Source: Paracoccus methylovorus
GTDB taxonomy: Bacteria; Pseudomonadota; Alphaproteobacteria; Rhodobacterales; Rhodobacteraceae
Length of the DNA stretch: 64,000 nucleotides
Assembly (NCBI RefSeq): GCF_016919705.1
Contig: NZ_CP070368.1
Location: 248,001 to 312,000, forward strand
Direction: 5' to 3'
Both the position numbers and the translations under genes were made by a program. Positions 27,732 to 36,967 of the stretch are shown here, piece by piece. How positions within the stretch are numbered: position 1 is the first letter of the stretch; every line of letters starts with the position of its first letter. Below the pieces are notes generated by a model that was given only the letters and a program-made list of their open reading frames with translations, did no database searches and had not been told where the DNA came from.

Positions 27732-28187
27732 CTGTCCAATACCGTCTCGCCGGCTGCTGTGCCGGCTGCGACCACCGCGGAATCGGGGCTGACAAGCGAT
27801 CAGCTACTGGACCGCATTCTTGCCTCTCTCGACGACGACAAGGCCGAGGATGTCGTGACCATCGACTTGCGCGGTCGTTCGGCCATGGCCGATCACATGG
27901 TGATCGCCTCGGGCAGGAACGCGCGTCAGGTGGCCTCGATCGCCGAAAAGCTGGTCGAGCGACTGAAGGAACAGACCGGCCGTCCGGCCCGGATCGAGGG
28001 CAAGGAAACCGGCGATTGGGTGCTGATCGATACCGATGACGTGATCGTCCATATCTTCCGCCCCGAGGTGCGCGAATTCTACCAGTTGGAAAAGATGTGG
28101 ATGCCCGCCGACGCGCTGCGCTCGGCCACGCTTGACCGGCTGCGGGCCGAACATGCGGCCGACGAGGCCCGCAAGCCCCAGATCTGA
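27732..28187 (+). CDS. rsfS: Ribosomal silencing factor RsfS (probable CTG start)
   Basis: RsfS binds ribosomal protein L14 and blocks subunit joining under nutrient stress. The protein has VVTIDLRGRSAMADHMVIASGRNARQV, GKETGDWVLIDTDDVIVHIF and EFYQLEKMW, all typical. A GTG at 27759 would give 142 residues but lacks a ribosome site; a CTG at 27732 would give 151 and is preceded by GGAGG at 7-nt spacing (27720-27724). I prefer the CTG. rlmH follows 3 nt after the stop, the usual rsfS-rlmH pair. Confidence 0.9.
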   Translation: MSNTVSPAAVPAATTAESGLTSDQLLDRILASLDDDKAEDVVTIDLRGRSAMADHMVIASGRNARQVASIAEKLVERLKEQTGRPARIEGKETGDWVLIDTDDVIVHIFRPEVREFYQLEKMWMPADALRSATLDRLRAEHAADEARKPQI

Positions 28188-28190
28188 CCC

Positions 28191-28658
28191 ATGCGCATGG
28201 TCATTGCCGCGGTCGGGCGGCTGCGGCAGGGCCCCGAGGCGAAACTGATCGCCGATTATCTGGACCGCCACGCCAAGGCGGCCCGGGCCCTCGGCCTGCC
28301 CGCCGTGACGCTGACCGAGGTTGAGGACAGGCGCGGCGGCGGTATGATGGCCGAGGCGGCGCTGCTGGCCAAGGCGATCCCGGACGGTGCCGCGCTGGTG
28401 GTGCTGGATGAGCGTGGCCAGATGGCCAGTTCCCCGGAATTCGCAGCACGTATCGCCGACTGGCGCGATCAGGCGCGCGACGTTGCCTTTGTGATCGGCG
28501 GCGCGGACGGCATTGACCCCAGTCTGCGCGACCGGGCCGATCTTGCCATCAGCTTTGGCCGCATGGTCTGGCCGCATATGCTGGTGCGCGTCATGCTGGC
28601 CGAACAGATCTATCGCGCGACGACGATTCTGGCTGGCAGTCCCTATCACCGGGAATGA
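28191..28658 (+). CDS. rlmH: 23S rRNA pseudouridine-1915 N3-methyltransferase
   Basis: A 155-residue SPOUT-fold methyltransferase starting MRMVIAAVGRLRQGPEAKLI, with LVVLDERGQMASSPEFA, FVIGGADGID (SAM knot) and an RVMLAEQIYRATTILAGSPYHRE tail as expected. It methylates Psi1915 in helix 69 of mature 70S ribosomes. It follows rsfS closely, probably co-transcribed. Confidence 0.96.
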   Translation: MRMVIAAVGRLRQGPEAKLIADYLDRHAKAARALGLPAVTLTEVEDRRGGGMMAEAALLAKAIPDGAALVVLDERGQMASSPEFAARIADWRDQARDVAFVIGGADGIDPSLRDRADLAISFGRMVWPHMLVRVMLAEQIYRATTILAGSPYHRE

Positions 28659-28768
28659 ACCCATTAAAATGGTTAGAATTTTAGGAAAAAGCCCGGCAAG
28701 GAATCGGTGAAAGCCCGATTTCATCCGCTACGCTGGACCCGTCCAGATCACGAACCGTCGGGTGCGTC

Positions 28769-29296
28769 ATGATTCCAACTGTCAACCAGACCCCGGGCCG
28801 TGCCGGCCCTGCCGCCACGCAGACGGCCGAAGTTATCAGTTCTGCTGTGACACGTGCCCAGCCCGAGGTGCCTCCGGTCGCGGAAACCGCCGTAGTGGAC
28901 AGGGATATGCTTCCTGACCGCTGGGGCACCGGTCGACGGGACGGAACGTCCACGACTTCGCAGCAGGATCCGCATTCCACGACCGAGGAGATCGAGGCGC
29001 CACTGGATCGCGCCCTGTTTCAAGCCAAGGTGATCGCGCTCCTGACCGAAGTCTATGGCGATGACGCATGTTTTCAGCGCGCGCTGAAACTGGGGACCGT
29101 CACTGTCCGCGCCATCGAGGACCAGCCCGCGCCCGAGATGCGGCCCGAATTGTCACATGCGATCTATTGCCATGGTGCGGCCCAAGCGCATGAGCCATCG
29201 ACGGCCTTGGATCGGCCGGCCGAGGGGCTGGTGCCCGTGAACAATGCCGTGGGGGATTTCATCGCGTGGTGGCCGAAACAGCCGGCGCCCGACTAA
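28769..29296 (+). CDS. Hypothetical protein with disordered N-terminal region
   Basis: A 175-residue ORF I do not recognise. The first ~80 residues are rich in Thr, Ala, Pro and charged residues and look disordered; a helical part follows (LDRALFQAKVIALLTEVYGDDACFQRALKL, about 79-108), then another low-complexity tail. No signal peptide or membrane helix. It sits alone, with about 110 bp before it and a converging gene after. The helix-rich middle is the best evidence that it is real. Confidence 0.5.
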   Translation: MIPTVNQTPGRAGPAATQTAEVISSAVTRAQPEVPPVAETAVVDRDMLPDRWGTGRRDGTSTTSQQDPHSTTEEIEAPLDRALFQAKVIALLTEVYGDDACFQRALKLGTVTVRAIEDQPAPEMRPELSHAIYCHGAAQAHEPSTALDRPAEGLVPVNNAVGDFIAWWPKQPAPD

Positions 29297-29432
29297 ACCA
29301 GACGGGTCGCCGTTGCAGACAGGATGCCGGGCATTCCCGTGGACATCACCCAAACCCGGACCGAACAGAACGTAGCGGGGGAAACGGATCAGCAGGACGG
29401 GCCGGCTGATCCTTGTCCTGATGCCGTCATCC

Positions 29433-30260
29433 TCAGGGGCAGGGCACCACCCAGTTGTCGATGATCTCGACCGCCTCGTCGGCGCTTTCGACAAAGCTGA
29501 TCAGGTCCAGATCCTCGGGGCTGATGGTGCCGGCTTCGGCCAGCGCCTCCCAGTTGATGACCTTGTGCCAGAACTCGGGCCCGAACAGGATGAATGGCAC
29601 GCGCTTCATGCGGCCGGTCTGAATCAGAGTCAGCGCCTCGAACATCTCGTCCATGGTGCCGAAGCCGCCGGGGAATATCGTCACCGCCTTGGCCCGCATC
29701 AGGAAATGCATCTTGCGGATGGCGAAGTAATGGAAGTTGAAGCACAGGTCCGGCGTCACATAGGCGTTCGGCGCCTGCTCGTGCGGCAGCACGATGGACA
29801 GCCCGATCGAGTTGCCTCCGGCCTCGTGCGCGCCCAGGTTTCCGGCCTCCATGACCCCCGGACCGCCGCCGGTGCAGATCACGTTCTCGGCGCCATAGGT
29901 TTTCAGACTGCGTTCCGTCATCAGCCGGGCAAAACGGCGCGCTTCGTCATAATAATGCGACAGGGCGGCCAGCGTGGGCGTGCGCGCCCCTTCGCGCCGC
30001 TCGGGCGAGGGGATGCGGGCGCCGCCGAACATCACCACGGTCGAACGAATGCCGCGCGCATCCATGACCATCTGCGGTTTCAGCAGTTCAAGCTGCAACC
30101 GCACCGGGCGCAGTTCCTCGCGCAGCAGGAATTCGGGGTCGGTAAAGGCCAACCGATAGGCCGGCGCACGCGTTTGGGGCGTGTCGGGGGTGGTCTTTGC
30201 CGTCGCCGCGTCCTGCTGGCTGTCGCGAAACGGGTGGCTGCGCTCGTCTGGTTCCGTCAT
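29433..30260 (-). CDS. LOG family nucleotide 5'-monophosphate phosphoribohydrolase-like protein
   Basis: A 275-residue protein with the LOG/TIGR00730 signatures [15 protein letters not shown] and [14 protein letters not shown] in a Rossmann-like fold preceded by a ~100-residue N-terminal extension ([21 protein letters not shown]). LOG enzymes release the base from nucleotide monophosphates; the longer bacterial type is often related to nucleotide salvage. The start at 30260 follows TCCGTCAT context, with dapD divergent about 95 bp away. Confidence 0.88.
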   Translation of the reverse strand: MTEPDERSHPFRDSQQDAATAKTTPDTPQTRAPAYRLAFTDPEFLLREELRPVRLQLELLKPQMVMDARGIRSTVVMFGGARIPSPERREGARTPTLAALSHYYDEARRFARLMTERSLKTYGAENVICTGGGPGVMEAGNLGAHEAGGNSIGLSIVLPHEQAPNAYVTPDLCFNFHYFAIRKMHFLMRAKAVTIFPGGFGTMDEMFEALTLIQTGRMKRVPFILFGPEFWHKVINWEALAEAGTISPEDLDLISFVESADEAVEIIDNWVVPCP

Positions 30261-30354
30261 CCAATCCTCTGGCAGAAACTGCCGCACATTGCGCGGCCGA
30301 AGCCCTCGGCTTATAGCCCTTGCACAAGAGTTTCCACCGTTGAGAGGCCAGACC

Positions 30355-31179
30355 ATGTCGAATGACGCACTTGAAGCCGCCATCGAATCCGCCTGGGAGA
30401 TCCGCGACCAGATCAACCCCACCACCAAGGGTGAGGTCCGCGACGCCGTCGAGGCAACGCTAGAGGCGCTGGACAAGGGCGTGCTGCGCGTCGCCGAAAA
30501 ACGTGGCCAAGACTGGCATGTGAACCAATGGGCGAAAAAGGCCGTGCTGCTGGGTTTCCGCCTGAAGGATATGGAGATCCACGCCGGCGGCCCGCAGGGC
30601 GGCACCTGGTGGGACAAGGTGGACAGCAAGTTCGCCGGCTGGGACGAGAGCCGCTGGCGCGATGCGGGTTTTCGCGGTGTGCCGAACTGCATCGTGCGCC
30701 GCTCGGCCTATATCGCCAAGGGCGTGGTGTTGATGCCCAGTTTTGTCAATCTGGGCGCCTATGTCGATGAGGGCACGATGGTTGATACCTGGGCCACGGT
30801 CGGTTCTTGCGCACAGATCGGCAAGAACGTGCACCTGTCGGGCGGCGTCGGCATCGGCGGTGTGCTGGAGCCGATGCAGGCCGGCCCCACCATCATCGAG
30901 GACAACTGCTTTATCGGCGCCCGGTCCGAGGTGGTCGAAGGCTGCATCGTGCGCGAGGGCTCGGTCCTGGGCATGGGCGTCTTCATCGGCCAATCCACCA
31001 AGATCGTGGACCGCGAGACCGGTGAGGTCATGTATGGCGAAGTTCCGGCAGGCTCGGTCGTCGTTGCCGGTTCGATGCCCTCGAAGAACGGCGTGAACCT
31101 TTACTGCGCGGTGATCGTGAAACGTGTCGATGCGCAGACCCGCTCCAAAACCTCGATCAACGAACTGCTGCGCGACTGA
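30355..31179 (+). CDS. dapD: 2,3,4,5-tetrahydropyridine-2,6-dicarboxylate N-succinyltransferase
   Basis: A 274-residue left-handed beta-helix acyltransferase. Landmarks: [20 protein letters not shown] at the N-terminus, [49 protein letters not shown] (hexapeptide repeats, about 100-150), [14 protein letters not shown] and [10 protein letters not shown]. It adds succinyl to tetrahydrodipicolinate in lysine/meso-DAP synthesis. Start at 30355 with GAGAGG upstream. Confidence 0.96.
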   Translation: MSNDALEAAIESAWEIRDQINPTTKGEVRDAVEATLEALDKGVLRVAEKRGQDWHVNQWAKKAVLLGFRLKDMEIHAGGPQGGTWWDKVDSKFAGWDESRWRDAGFRGVPNCIVRRSAYIAKGVVLMPSFVNLGAYVDEGTMVDTWATVGSCAQIGKNVHLSGGVGIGGVLEPMQAGPTIIEDNCFIGARSEVVEGCIVREGSVLGMGVFIGQSTKIVDRETGEVMYGEVPAGSVVVAGSMPSKNGVNLYCAVIVKRVDAQTRSKTSINELLRD

Positions 31180-31281
31180 AGCGTGGCCTGGCCGCATCAC
31201 CGCACAGCGATGTGATGCGGCCGTGAACCGAACCGGCGCTGGCGCGTTACCCCGCATATCGTCATGCAATCGGAGGTTCAC

Positions 31282-31533
31282 ATGCAGGGTTTGGGTTGGC
31301 TGGCCGCAATCGTTGTCGGCGGTCTGGCGGGTTGGATCGCCAGCAGCATCATGAAGGCTGATACGGGGGTTTTTCTCAATATCATCCTGGGCATTGTCGG
31401 CGCGGTGATCGGCAATACGCTTCTGGGTCTCGTGGGGCTGAATGCGCAGGCGGGCAGTTGGCTCGCGCAGGGTGTGGCCGGTCTGATCGGCGCGGTGGTG
31501 CTGATCTGGCTTTATCGCGCGGTGGCAAGATAG
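31282..31533 (+). CDS. GlsB/YeaQ/YmgE family small membrane protein
   Basis: An 83-residue protein with three predicted transmembrane helices and the family signature GGLAGWIASSIMK followed by NIILGIVGAVIGN. Members are stress-linked transglycosylase-associated membrane proteins of unclear function. I choose the ATG at 31282 because GGAGG lies 5 nt upstream. It ends just before a strong terminator. Confidence 0.85.
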   Translation: MQGLGWLAAIVVGGLAGWIASSIMKADTGVFLNIILGIVGAVIGNTLLGLVGLNAQAGSWLAQGVAGLIGAVVLIWLYRAVAR

Positions 31534-31542
31534 CGAAAAGCG

Positions 31543-31565
31543 GGGCGGGTTTTCCCGCCCTTTTT
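31543..31565 (+). terminator. Rho-independent terminator after the yeaQ-like gene
   Basis: A perfect 7-bp stem (GGGCGGG, 31543-31549, with CCCGCCC, 31554-31560), a TTTT loop and a run of five Ts (31561-31565) form a textbook terminator directly after the plus-strand gene. The facing ybaK-like gene ends just beyond (31570). Confidence 0.9.
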
Positions 31566-31569
31566 GCTG

Positions 31570-32040
31570 TCATGCGGTGAAATCCGCCTGTCGGGCGCCG
31601 GTAACACGGATCAGATCGTCCGGCGCGATGGCAAAGACATGGCGGGGCGTGCCCGCCGCCGCCCATACGGTGCCAAAGTCCAGCAGGCGCGGGTCCACCC
31701 AAGCCTCGATCGGGCGCAGATGTCCGACCGGTGCCACGCCGCCGATGGCAAAGCCTGTTTCGGCCCGGATCAGATCCGCATCGGCCTTGCCCAGTTTTTG
31801 ACCCGCTATTTCGGTCGCCTTGGCCGGATCGACGCGATTGCCGCCAGCGGTCAGGAACAGCACGACATGGCCGGTATCCTCGCCGCGAAAGATGATCGAT
31901 TTGGCGATCTGATCGACCTCGCAGCCGACCGCCGCCGCCGCCCCCTCGGCCGTGCGGGCGCTGTCGTCGGTCTCGCGGATATCCGCCACAAGGCCGGCGG
32001 CCTCCAGCGCCGATTGCACGCGTCGCAAGCTCTTGCTCAT
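31570..32040 (-). CDS. YbaK/EbsC-type aminoacyl-tRNA deacylase
   Basis: A 156-residue protein of the YbaK domain family: AKSIIFRGEDTGHVVLFLTAGGNRVD, LGKADADLIRAETGFAIGGVAPVGHL and the C-terminal AAGTPRHVFAIAPDDLIRVTGA are typical. These proteins deacylate mischarged tRNAs such as Cys-tRNA(Pro) or Ala-tRNA(Pro). The ATG at 32040 is preceded by GGAGGTGAC. It is divergent from the following small plus-strand gene (55 bp between starts). Confidence 0.9.
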   Translation of the reverse strand: MSKSLRRVQSALEAAGLVADIRETDDSARTAEGAAAAVGCEVDQIAKSIIFRGEDTGHVVLFLTAGGNRVDPAKATEIAGQKLGKADADLIRAETGFAIGGVAPVGHLRPIEAWVDPRLLDFGTVWAAAGTPRHVFAIAPDDLIRVTGARQADFTA

Positions 32041-32095
32041 TGTCACCTCCGTCCGTTCGGGCGATATGACGGCAAATCGCGACAAAGGGAAAGCC

Positions 32096-32413
32096 ATGCA
32101 ACAGGTCTATACGCTTCTGGTCCAGGTCGGCCGCAGCACGGATGACGGTTTGCCCCAGGACGCTACCGGCGGGGCGCTGGTTTGCTACGCCTCGGGCAAG
32201 GACGAGGATGAGGCGGTGCGTGAAACCGTCGCCATCCTGAAGCAGGCCGGCCTTGCCCCCATCGAGGTCACCGGCCATGGCACGATCGACGAACGACTGG
32301 CCGAAGGTCACGAGATCCCGGATGAGGAACGCGCCCTCATGGGCCGCGCGCTGAACGAGAACGCGGTGATCGTCGCGCAGATGGAGCCGCTCTACGACGA
32401 CGAAGACGACTGA
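32096..32413 (+). CDS. Conserved-looking small cytoplasmic protein, unknown function
   Basis: A 105-residue acidic protein without signal peptide or membrane segment. It begins MQQVYTLLVQVGRSTDDGLP and ends with an acidic tail, PLYDDEDD. A central segment, ASGKDEDEAVRETVAILKQAGL, suggests a small alpha/beta domain. The ATG at 32096 has an AAAGGGA site. I do not recognise a family. It is divergent from the ybaK-like gene, with mltB starting about 80 bp later. Confidence 0.72.
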   Translation: MQQVYTLLVQVGRSTDDGLPQDATGGALVCYASGKDEDEAVRETVAILKQAGLAPIEVTGHGTIDERLAEGHEIPDEERALMGRALNENAVIVAQMEPLYDDEDD

Positions 32414-32491
32414 TCCGCCCCTATCCAGCCGCGCCATGCTGGGCTAGACTGGCTGGAACAAGAAAAAAGAGCAACGGAACGGACAGGCAGA

Positions 32492-33742
32492 ATGACCAGA
32501 CGCATCTTGCGCATTGCGACCTCGGCTGTGCTGACTCTCGCCCTTGCAGGCTGTGGCGCGTCGATGAACCGGGCCCCCGGAGGTGCCGGGGGTTATTTCG
32601 GCGGGCTGCCCACGGCAGGCGGGCAGGGATCCGAGGCAGGTTTCCAGAACTGGAAGCAAAGCTTCCGCCCGCGCGCCTTGGCGGCCGGCATCTCGCCCCA
32701 GGTCTTCGACAGCGCCATGGCAGGCGCGCATTATCAGCCCAGCATCGTCGCGCTTGATGGCAAGCAAAGCGAATTCACCAAGCCGATCTGGGAATATCTC
32801 GACGGTGCCATCGGCACGCGTGGCGCCACCGGCCGCGCCAAGGCTGCGCAATACGCCAGCACACTCTCCGCAATCGAGGCCCGCTACGGCGTCCCGCGCG
32901 AGATCGTGCTGGCTATCTGGGGCATGGAATCGAACTTCGGTGCCAATCGCGGCAATACCCAGATCGTGCCGGCTTTGGCGACGCTGGCCTATGACGGCCG
33001 TCGCGGCGAATTCTTTGCCAGCGAGTTGGTTTCGGCGCTGCGTATCATCCAGTCCGGCGATGTGGACAGCAACCACATGGTCGGCAGTTGGGCCGGCGCC
33101 ATGGGGCATACGCAATTCATGCCGTCCTCTTTCCTGTCGCACGCCGTGGACTTCAACGGTGACGGCCGCCGTGATATCTGGTCGAACGATCCCACCGATG
33201 CGCTGGCCTCGACGGCGTCCTACCTGCGCCAGAATGGCTGGCGACCCGGCCAGAGCTGGGGAACCGAGGTCATCCTGCCGCAAGGCTTCGACTTCACCCA
33301 GGTCGGAAAGTCAGTGCAGCACCCGGGCTCGCAGTGGGCGGCGATGGGGGTACGCACGGCCAGCGGCGCGCCCGTGCCCTCGGGTTCGATACTGGCCCCG
33401 GCAGGGGCTCGCGGCCCGGCTTTCCTGATAACCGACAACTTCCGGGCCATCCTGAAATACAACACCTCGGACAGCTATGCGCTGGGCGTGGCCTATCTGG
33501 GCGAGGCCATCGCCGGCCGCTCCGGCATTCAGGGTGCCTGGCCACGAGGCGACCGCACCCTGTCGAACACCGAAAAGGCCGAGATCCAGCGGCTGCTGAT
33601 GGCAAAGGGCTTCGACACCGGCGGTGTGGACGGCAAGCTGGGCAGCCAGTCAAGCGAGGCGATCAAGGCGTTCCAGCGTTCGCGCGGCGTCACGCCTGAC
33701 GGCTATGCCGATACTCGCCTGCTGGCCATGCTGCGGGGTTGA
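32492..33742 (+). CDS. Lytic murein transglycosylase (MltB type) lipoprotein with C-terminal peptidoglycan-binding domain
   Basis: A 416-residue outer-membrane lipoprotein: signal peptide with lipobox LALAGC (Cys21). The SLT_2/MltB catalytic domain (about 48-330) has the catalytic glutamate Glu146 in IWGMESNFG; SWAGAMGHTQFMPSS and VDFNGDGRRDIW (Ca-binding-like loop) are also family hallmarks. A PG_binding_1 domain follows (about 345-416; KAEIQRLLMAKGFDTGGVDGK...). It cleaves glycan strands of murein. A terminator lies directly after the stop. Confidence 0.93.
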   Translation: MTRRILRIATSAVLTLALAGCGASMNRAPGGAGGYFGGLPTAGGQGSEAGFQNWKQSFRPRALAAGISPQVFDSAMAGAHYQPSIVALDGKQSEFTKPIWEYLDGAIGTRGATGRAKAAQYASTLSAIEARYGVPREIVLAIWGMESNFGANRGNTQIVPALATLAYDGRRGEFFASELVSALRIIQSGDVDSNHMVGSWAGAMGHTQFMPSSFLSHAVDFNGDGRRDIWSNDPTDALASTASYLRQNGWRPGQSWGTEVILPQGFDFTQVGKSVQHPGSQWAAMGVRTASGAPVPSGSILAPAGARGPAFLITDNFRAILKYNTSDSYALGVAYLGEAIAGRSGIQGAWPRGDRTLSNTEKAEIQRLLMAKGFDTGGVDGKLGSQSSEAIKAFQRSRGVTPDGYADTRLLAMLRG

Positions 33743-33750
33743 AATGAAAA

Positions 33751-33771
33751 GGGCGGCCCGCAAAGCCGCCC
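33751..33771 (+). terminator. Terminator-like hairpin after mltB-type gene
   Basis: The stem GGGCGGC (33751-33757) and GCCGCCC (33765-33771) have a 7-nt loop (CCGCAAA) starting 8 nt after the mltB stop, followed by TGCATTTCT, a weak T-tract. It may serve both the plus-strand gene and the converging rppH. Confidence 0.7.
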
Positions 33772-33780
33772 TGCATTTCT

Positions 33781-33800
33781 CTGTTGCCCAAATACCCATG
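33781..33800 (-). repeat. Single copy of the repeated intergenic element
   Basis: CTGTTGCCCAAATACCCATG on the plus strand; its reverse complement CATGGGTATTTGGGCAACAG matches copies at 38650-38673 and 42686-42712. It lies between the 3' ends of the mltB-type gene and rppH. Confidence 0.75.
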
Positions 33801-33831
33801 CGCCCGCGCTGCTGGGCAAGGCGCCGGTAAT

Positions 33832-34323
33832 TCAGGCCAGAATGCCCCGGAAATCCGCCAAAACCCGGGCATAGACATCGCGCTTGAAGGGCACGATGCT
33901 GTCGATCAGGTCTGCGGCCCGCATCCATTGCCATCGGTCAAACTCGGGGTGCTCGGTCGCGATCTGCACCGCGGCGTCCTCACCCAGAAACCGCATGGCG
34001 AACCATTTCTGTTTCTGGCCGCCATAACGCCCCTTCCAGACCTTGCCCAGCAATTCCGGGGGCAGGTCATAGGTCACCCAACCCTGCGATTCCGCCAGCA
34101 CATCGACCAGATCGGGGGTGACGCCGGTTTCCTCGACCAGTTCGCGCAATGCGGCCTGCCGTGGAGTTTCGCCCTTGTCGATACCTCCCTGCGGCATCTG
34201 CCAGGCTGGGCCGGGATTGTCGATGCGCTGCCCGGCAAAGATCAGCCCAGCCGGATTGACAAGGACCACCCCGGCGCAGGGCCGGTAAGGCAGGCCCGAC
34301 GGGCCCAGCACTTCCGCGCTCAT
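33832..34323 (-). CDS. rppH: RNA pyrophosphohydrolase (Nudix)
   Basis: A 163-residue Nudix hydrolase. The Nudix box is complete, from [17 protein letters not shown] to VEETG (about residues 46-68), with [21 protein letters not shown] before it and WFAMRF later. The [11 protein letters not shown] segment is typical of RppH/IalA, which removes pyrophosphate from mRNA 5' ends and starts decay. Start overlaps the ctpA stop by 4 nt; last gene of a gpmI-envC-ctpA-rppH operon. Confidence 0.94.
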   Translation of the reverse strand: MSAEVLGPSGLPYRPCAGVVLVNPAGLIFAGQRIDNPGPAWQMPQGGIDKGETPRQAALRELVEETGVTPDLVDVLAESQGWVTYDLPPELLGKVWKGRYGGQKQKWFAMRFLGEDAAVQIATEHPEFDRWQWMRAADLIDSIVPFKRDVYARVLADFRGILA

Positions 34324-35735
34324 TCCGCCTGCGCCCCCTGACCCGAGTCCTCGCCGGTATTGGCGGGCTTCACGGCTTCCGAGACCTGCTGGGCGTGATA
34401 GTCCACCGCTGCCAGCCCCTTGAGGATATCGACCGCATAAGCAAGCTGATAGTCCTCTTCGCGAAGCTTGGCGGTGGCCTCGACCTGCTTGGCCTCCTCC
34501 TCGATCTGCTTGCGCTCTTCGTCGCTAATCGAATCATTGTTCAGCGCACCGCGCAGATCGGCTTCGGAGTTCAGGAATTTCGACTGGGTCCGGGGCTTGC
34601 CGGCCTCGTCCTCTTCCTGCGGCTTGGGCGCGGGCTGCTCGACGATGATGTCGGGCTGGATGCCCAGCGACTGGATCGAGCGCCCCGAGGGCGTGTAATA
34701 GCGCGCGGTGGTCAGGCGGATGGCGCTGTCGGCGGTGACCGGCATCACCGTCTGAACCGAGCCCTTGCCGAAGCTTTTGGTGCCCACGACAATGGCGCGG
34801 CGATGGTCCTGCAGCGCGCCGGTCACGATTTCCGATGCCGATGCCGAGCCGCCGTTGATCAGCACCACCATCGGCTTGCTTTCGGCCAGATCGCCCGTCT
34901 TGGCATTCCAGCGCTCGCTTTCCTCGGGCTTGCGGCCGCGGGTCGAGACGATTTCGCCCTTGTCGAGAAAGGCGTCCGAAACCTCGATGGCTTGATTCAG
35001 AAGCCCGCCCGGGTTGTTGCGCAGGTCCAGCACAAAGCCCGTGACCTTGTCGATCCCGCCGGCATCCTTGATCGCCTTGGCCATCTCGGTCCGCAGCGTG
35101 TCGATGGTTTCGTCGTTGAAGGTGGTCACGCGCAGCACCACGGCATGGCCTTCGATGCGGGTTTTCACCACGGTCAGCTTGATCGTGTCGCGGGTGATCG
35201 TCAGATCAAAGGGCTCTTTCTCGCCCTCGCGCAGAATGGTGATAAGGATTTCGGACCCGACCGGGCCACGCATCTTCTCGACCGATTCGTCCAGCGACAG
35301 GCCCATCAGCGATTCGCCGTTCACATGGGTGATGTAATCGCCCGCCTTCACGCCGGCCTCGGCGGCGGGCGTATCGTCGATGGGCGAGATGACCTTGACC
35401 AGCCCGTCCTCTTGTCCGACCTCGATCCCCAGCCCGCCGAAGCTGCCCCGGGTCTGGGTCTGCATGTCGTCGTAATCCTTGGCCGACAGGAAAGAGCTGT
35501 GCGGGTCAAGCGAGGTCAGCATGCCATTGATTGCGGCCTCGATCAGCTTCTTGTCGTCCACCTGTTCGACGTAATCGCCGCGCACGCGTTCGAATACGTT
35601 GCCGAACAGATCAAGCTGCTCATAGACCGAAGCGTTCTTGCCCGATTCCTGCGCGACCAGTGGGCCGGCGAATTGGGTGGCGACGGTAATGCCCGCAAGC
35701 GTGCCGATCGCCCCTGCCAGAAGATAATGTTTCAT
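34320..35735 (-). CDS. ctpA: Carboxy-terminal processing peptidase (S41)
   Basis: A 471-residue periplasmic serine protease. An N-terminal signal/anchor (about 1-29), a PDZ domain (about 99-170, [18 protein letters not shown]), and the S41 catalytic core with Ser299 in [10 protein letters not shown] and Lys324 in SFGKGSVQT, spaced 25 residues as in Prc. The C-terminal tail (about 400-471) is charged and coiled-coil-like. It trims or degrades periplasmic proteins. Start overlaps the envC-like stop by 4 nt. Confidence 0.95.
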   Translation of the reverse strand: MKHYLLAGAIGTLAGITVATQFAGPLVAQESGKNASVYEQLDLFGNVFERVRGDYVEQVDDKKLIEAAINGMLTSLDPHSSFLSAKDYDDMQTQTRGSFGGLGIEVGQEDGLVKVISPIDDTPAAEAGVKAGDYITHVNGESLMGLSLDESVEKMRGPVGSEILITILREGEKEPFDLTITRDTIKLTVVKTRIEGHAVVLRVTTFNDETIDTLRTEMAKAIKDAGGIDKVTGFVLDLRNNPGGLLNQAIEVSDAFLDKGEIVSTRGRKPEESERWNAKTGDLAESKPMVVLINGGSASASEIVTGALQDHRRAIVVGTKSFGKGSVQTVMPVTADSAIRLTTARYYTPSGRSIQSLGIQPDIIVEQPAPKPQEEDEAGKPRTQSKFLNSEADLRGALNNDSISDEERKQIEEEAKQVEATAKLREEDYQLAYAVDILKGLAAVDYHAQQVSEAVKPANTGEDSGQGAQAE

Positions 35736-36967
35736 TCAGTTCCGTCCTGCCCGGTTGCGTTGCGGCCCGTTTCGTTCGCGGCCTCTCCGACTATGGGATT
35801 CATCACGAACCACTCTGTCGGGTCCAGTGTTTCCTTGCCTTTGCGGAGTTCAACATACAGTGTCTCAGTCTGTCCAGCTCCGCCTCCGGCTGCTGCATTG
35901 GCGACGAATTCGGCGCCGAACTCCTGTGCGGGCGGTTCCTGCCCCCCCATAAGGCCGACCGGCTCGCCTGCCGCCAATACATCGCCCGTCTCTCCGAATA
36001 CCTGCGCCAGACCGGCAAATATCATCAGATAGCCCCGCGCGGGCTCAACGATCATCACATTGCCGTAATCCAGCAGCGGACCGCGATAACGGATGGTCGC
36101 AGGCCATGGCACCGTTACCAGCGCGACGGGCGAGGTGGCGATGACCAGACCCGGCCGGCGCACGCCCGCAGCGTCGGGTTCGTCATAGCGGTGCAGGACA
36201 CTGCCCAGCACCGGCAGGGACAGGCTGCCCTGCGCGCCTTCAAAATCGGCCATGGGTGCGCCGACGTCCTGCTCCATCCCGGCGATGCCCGTGGCAAAGG
36301 CGTCCAGCGTATCGGCCGATTGCACCAGCGCGGTTAATTCCTGGGGATCTTCGCCAAAGCGCACCGGCAGGCTGGAGCGGTCGGTTACGGCCGAGGCCAA
36401 AAGCCGCCGCGCCTCTTGCACCTGTCCCAACCCCTGCGCCAGCGTGTTTGCACCATTAAGCTGGATCGTCCGCACGGCGCGGATCTCTTCCAGCTTCTGT
36501 TGCATGTCCCGGGCCTCGGCCTCCAGCCCCGGCGCGACCGAGGCGAGGATCATTCCCGCCCGTGCAGAGGCTTCCGGCCCCGCAGGATGCAGCAGCAGCA
36601 TGGTTTCGGGTGATTTCTGCATCGAGGTCATCACCCCCAGCACCCGGCCCAGCCGATCCCGGCGTGCGTCGAATTCTGCGCGGATTTCCTGTTCCCGAAT
36701 GCCGGCGCGGCGCAATCCTTCGCGCAGTGCCGCCAGGCCTTGCTCATAGGCGCGAATCATCCGGGTCAGCGAGGCGACCTGATCGTCCTCGGTCAGTGCC
36801 TCATCCAGTTGGCTCACCGCGGCGCGCAGCATATCGGCGGCCTCTGCCGCCTCTTGCGCGGCCTGCGTCAGTTGCGAATCACCTTGGGCAGAGATCGCCG
36901 GCTGTGCCGGAGCCGTTGAGCTGATGGCAAAGGCCATCAGGACCGGCAAGAGCAGTCTGGGTTTCAT
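35732..36967 (-). CDS. EnvC-like murein hydrolase activator (degenerate M23 domain)
   Basis: A 411-residue secreted protein: signal peptide (MKPRLLLPVLMAFAISSTAPA), a long coiled-coil (about 28-190) and a C-terminal LytM/M23 domain (about 270-390). The zinc ligands expected in active M23 peptidases are missing: the HxxxD region reads GLVIATS and the HxH position lacks both histidines (MIFAGLAQVFG). This is typical of EnvC, which activates amidases during cell separation without cutting murein itself. It lies between gpmI and ctpA with 4-nt overlaps on each side. Confidence 0.9.
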   Translation of the reverse strand: MKPRLLLPVLMAFAISSTAPAQPAISAQGDSQLTQAAQEAAEAADMLRAAVSQLDEALTEDDQVASLTRMIRAYEQGLAALREGLRRAGIREQEIRAEFDARRDRLGRVLGVMTSMQKSPETMLLLHPAGPEASARAGMILASVAPGLEAEARDMQQKLEEIRAVRTIQLNGANTLAQGLGQVQEARRLLASAVTDRSSLPVRFGEDPQELTALVQSADTLDAFATGIAGMEQDVGAPMADFEGAQGSLSLPVLGSVLHRYDEPDAAGVRRPGLVIATSPVALVTVPWPATIRYRGPLLDYGNVMIVEPARGYLMIFAGLAQVFGETGDVLAAGEPVGLMGGQEPPAQEFGAEFVANAAAGGGAGQTETLYVELRKGKETLDPTEWFVMNPIVGEAANETGRNATGQDGTE

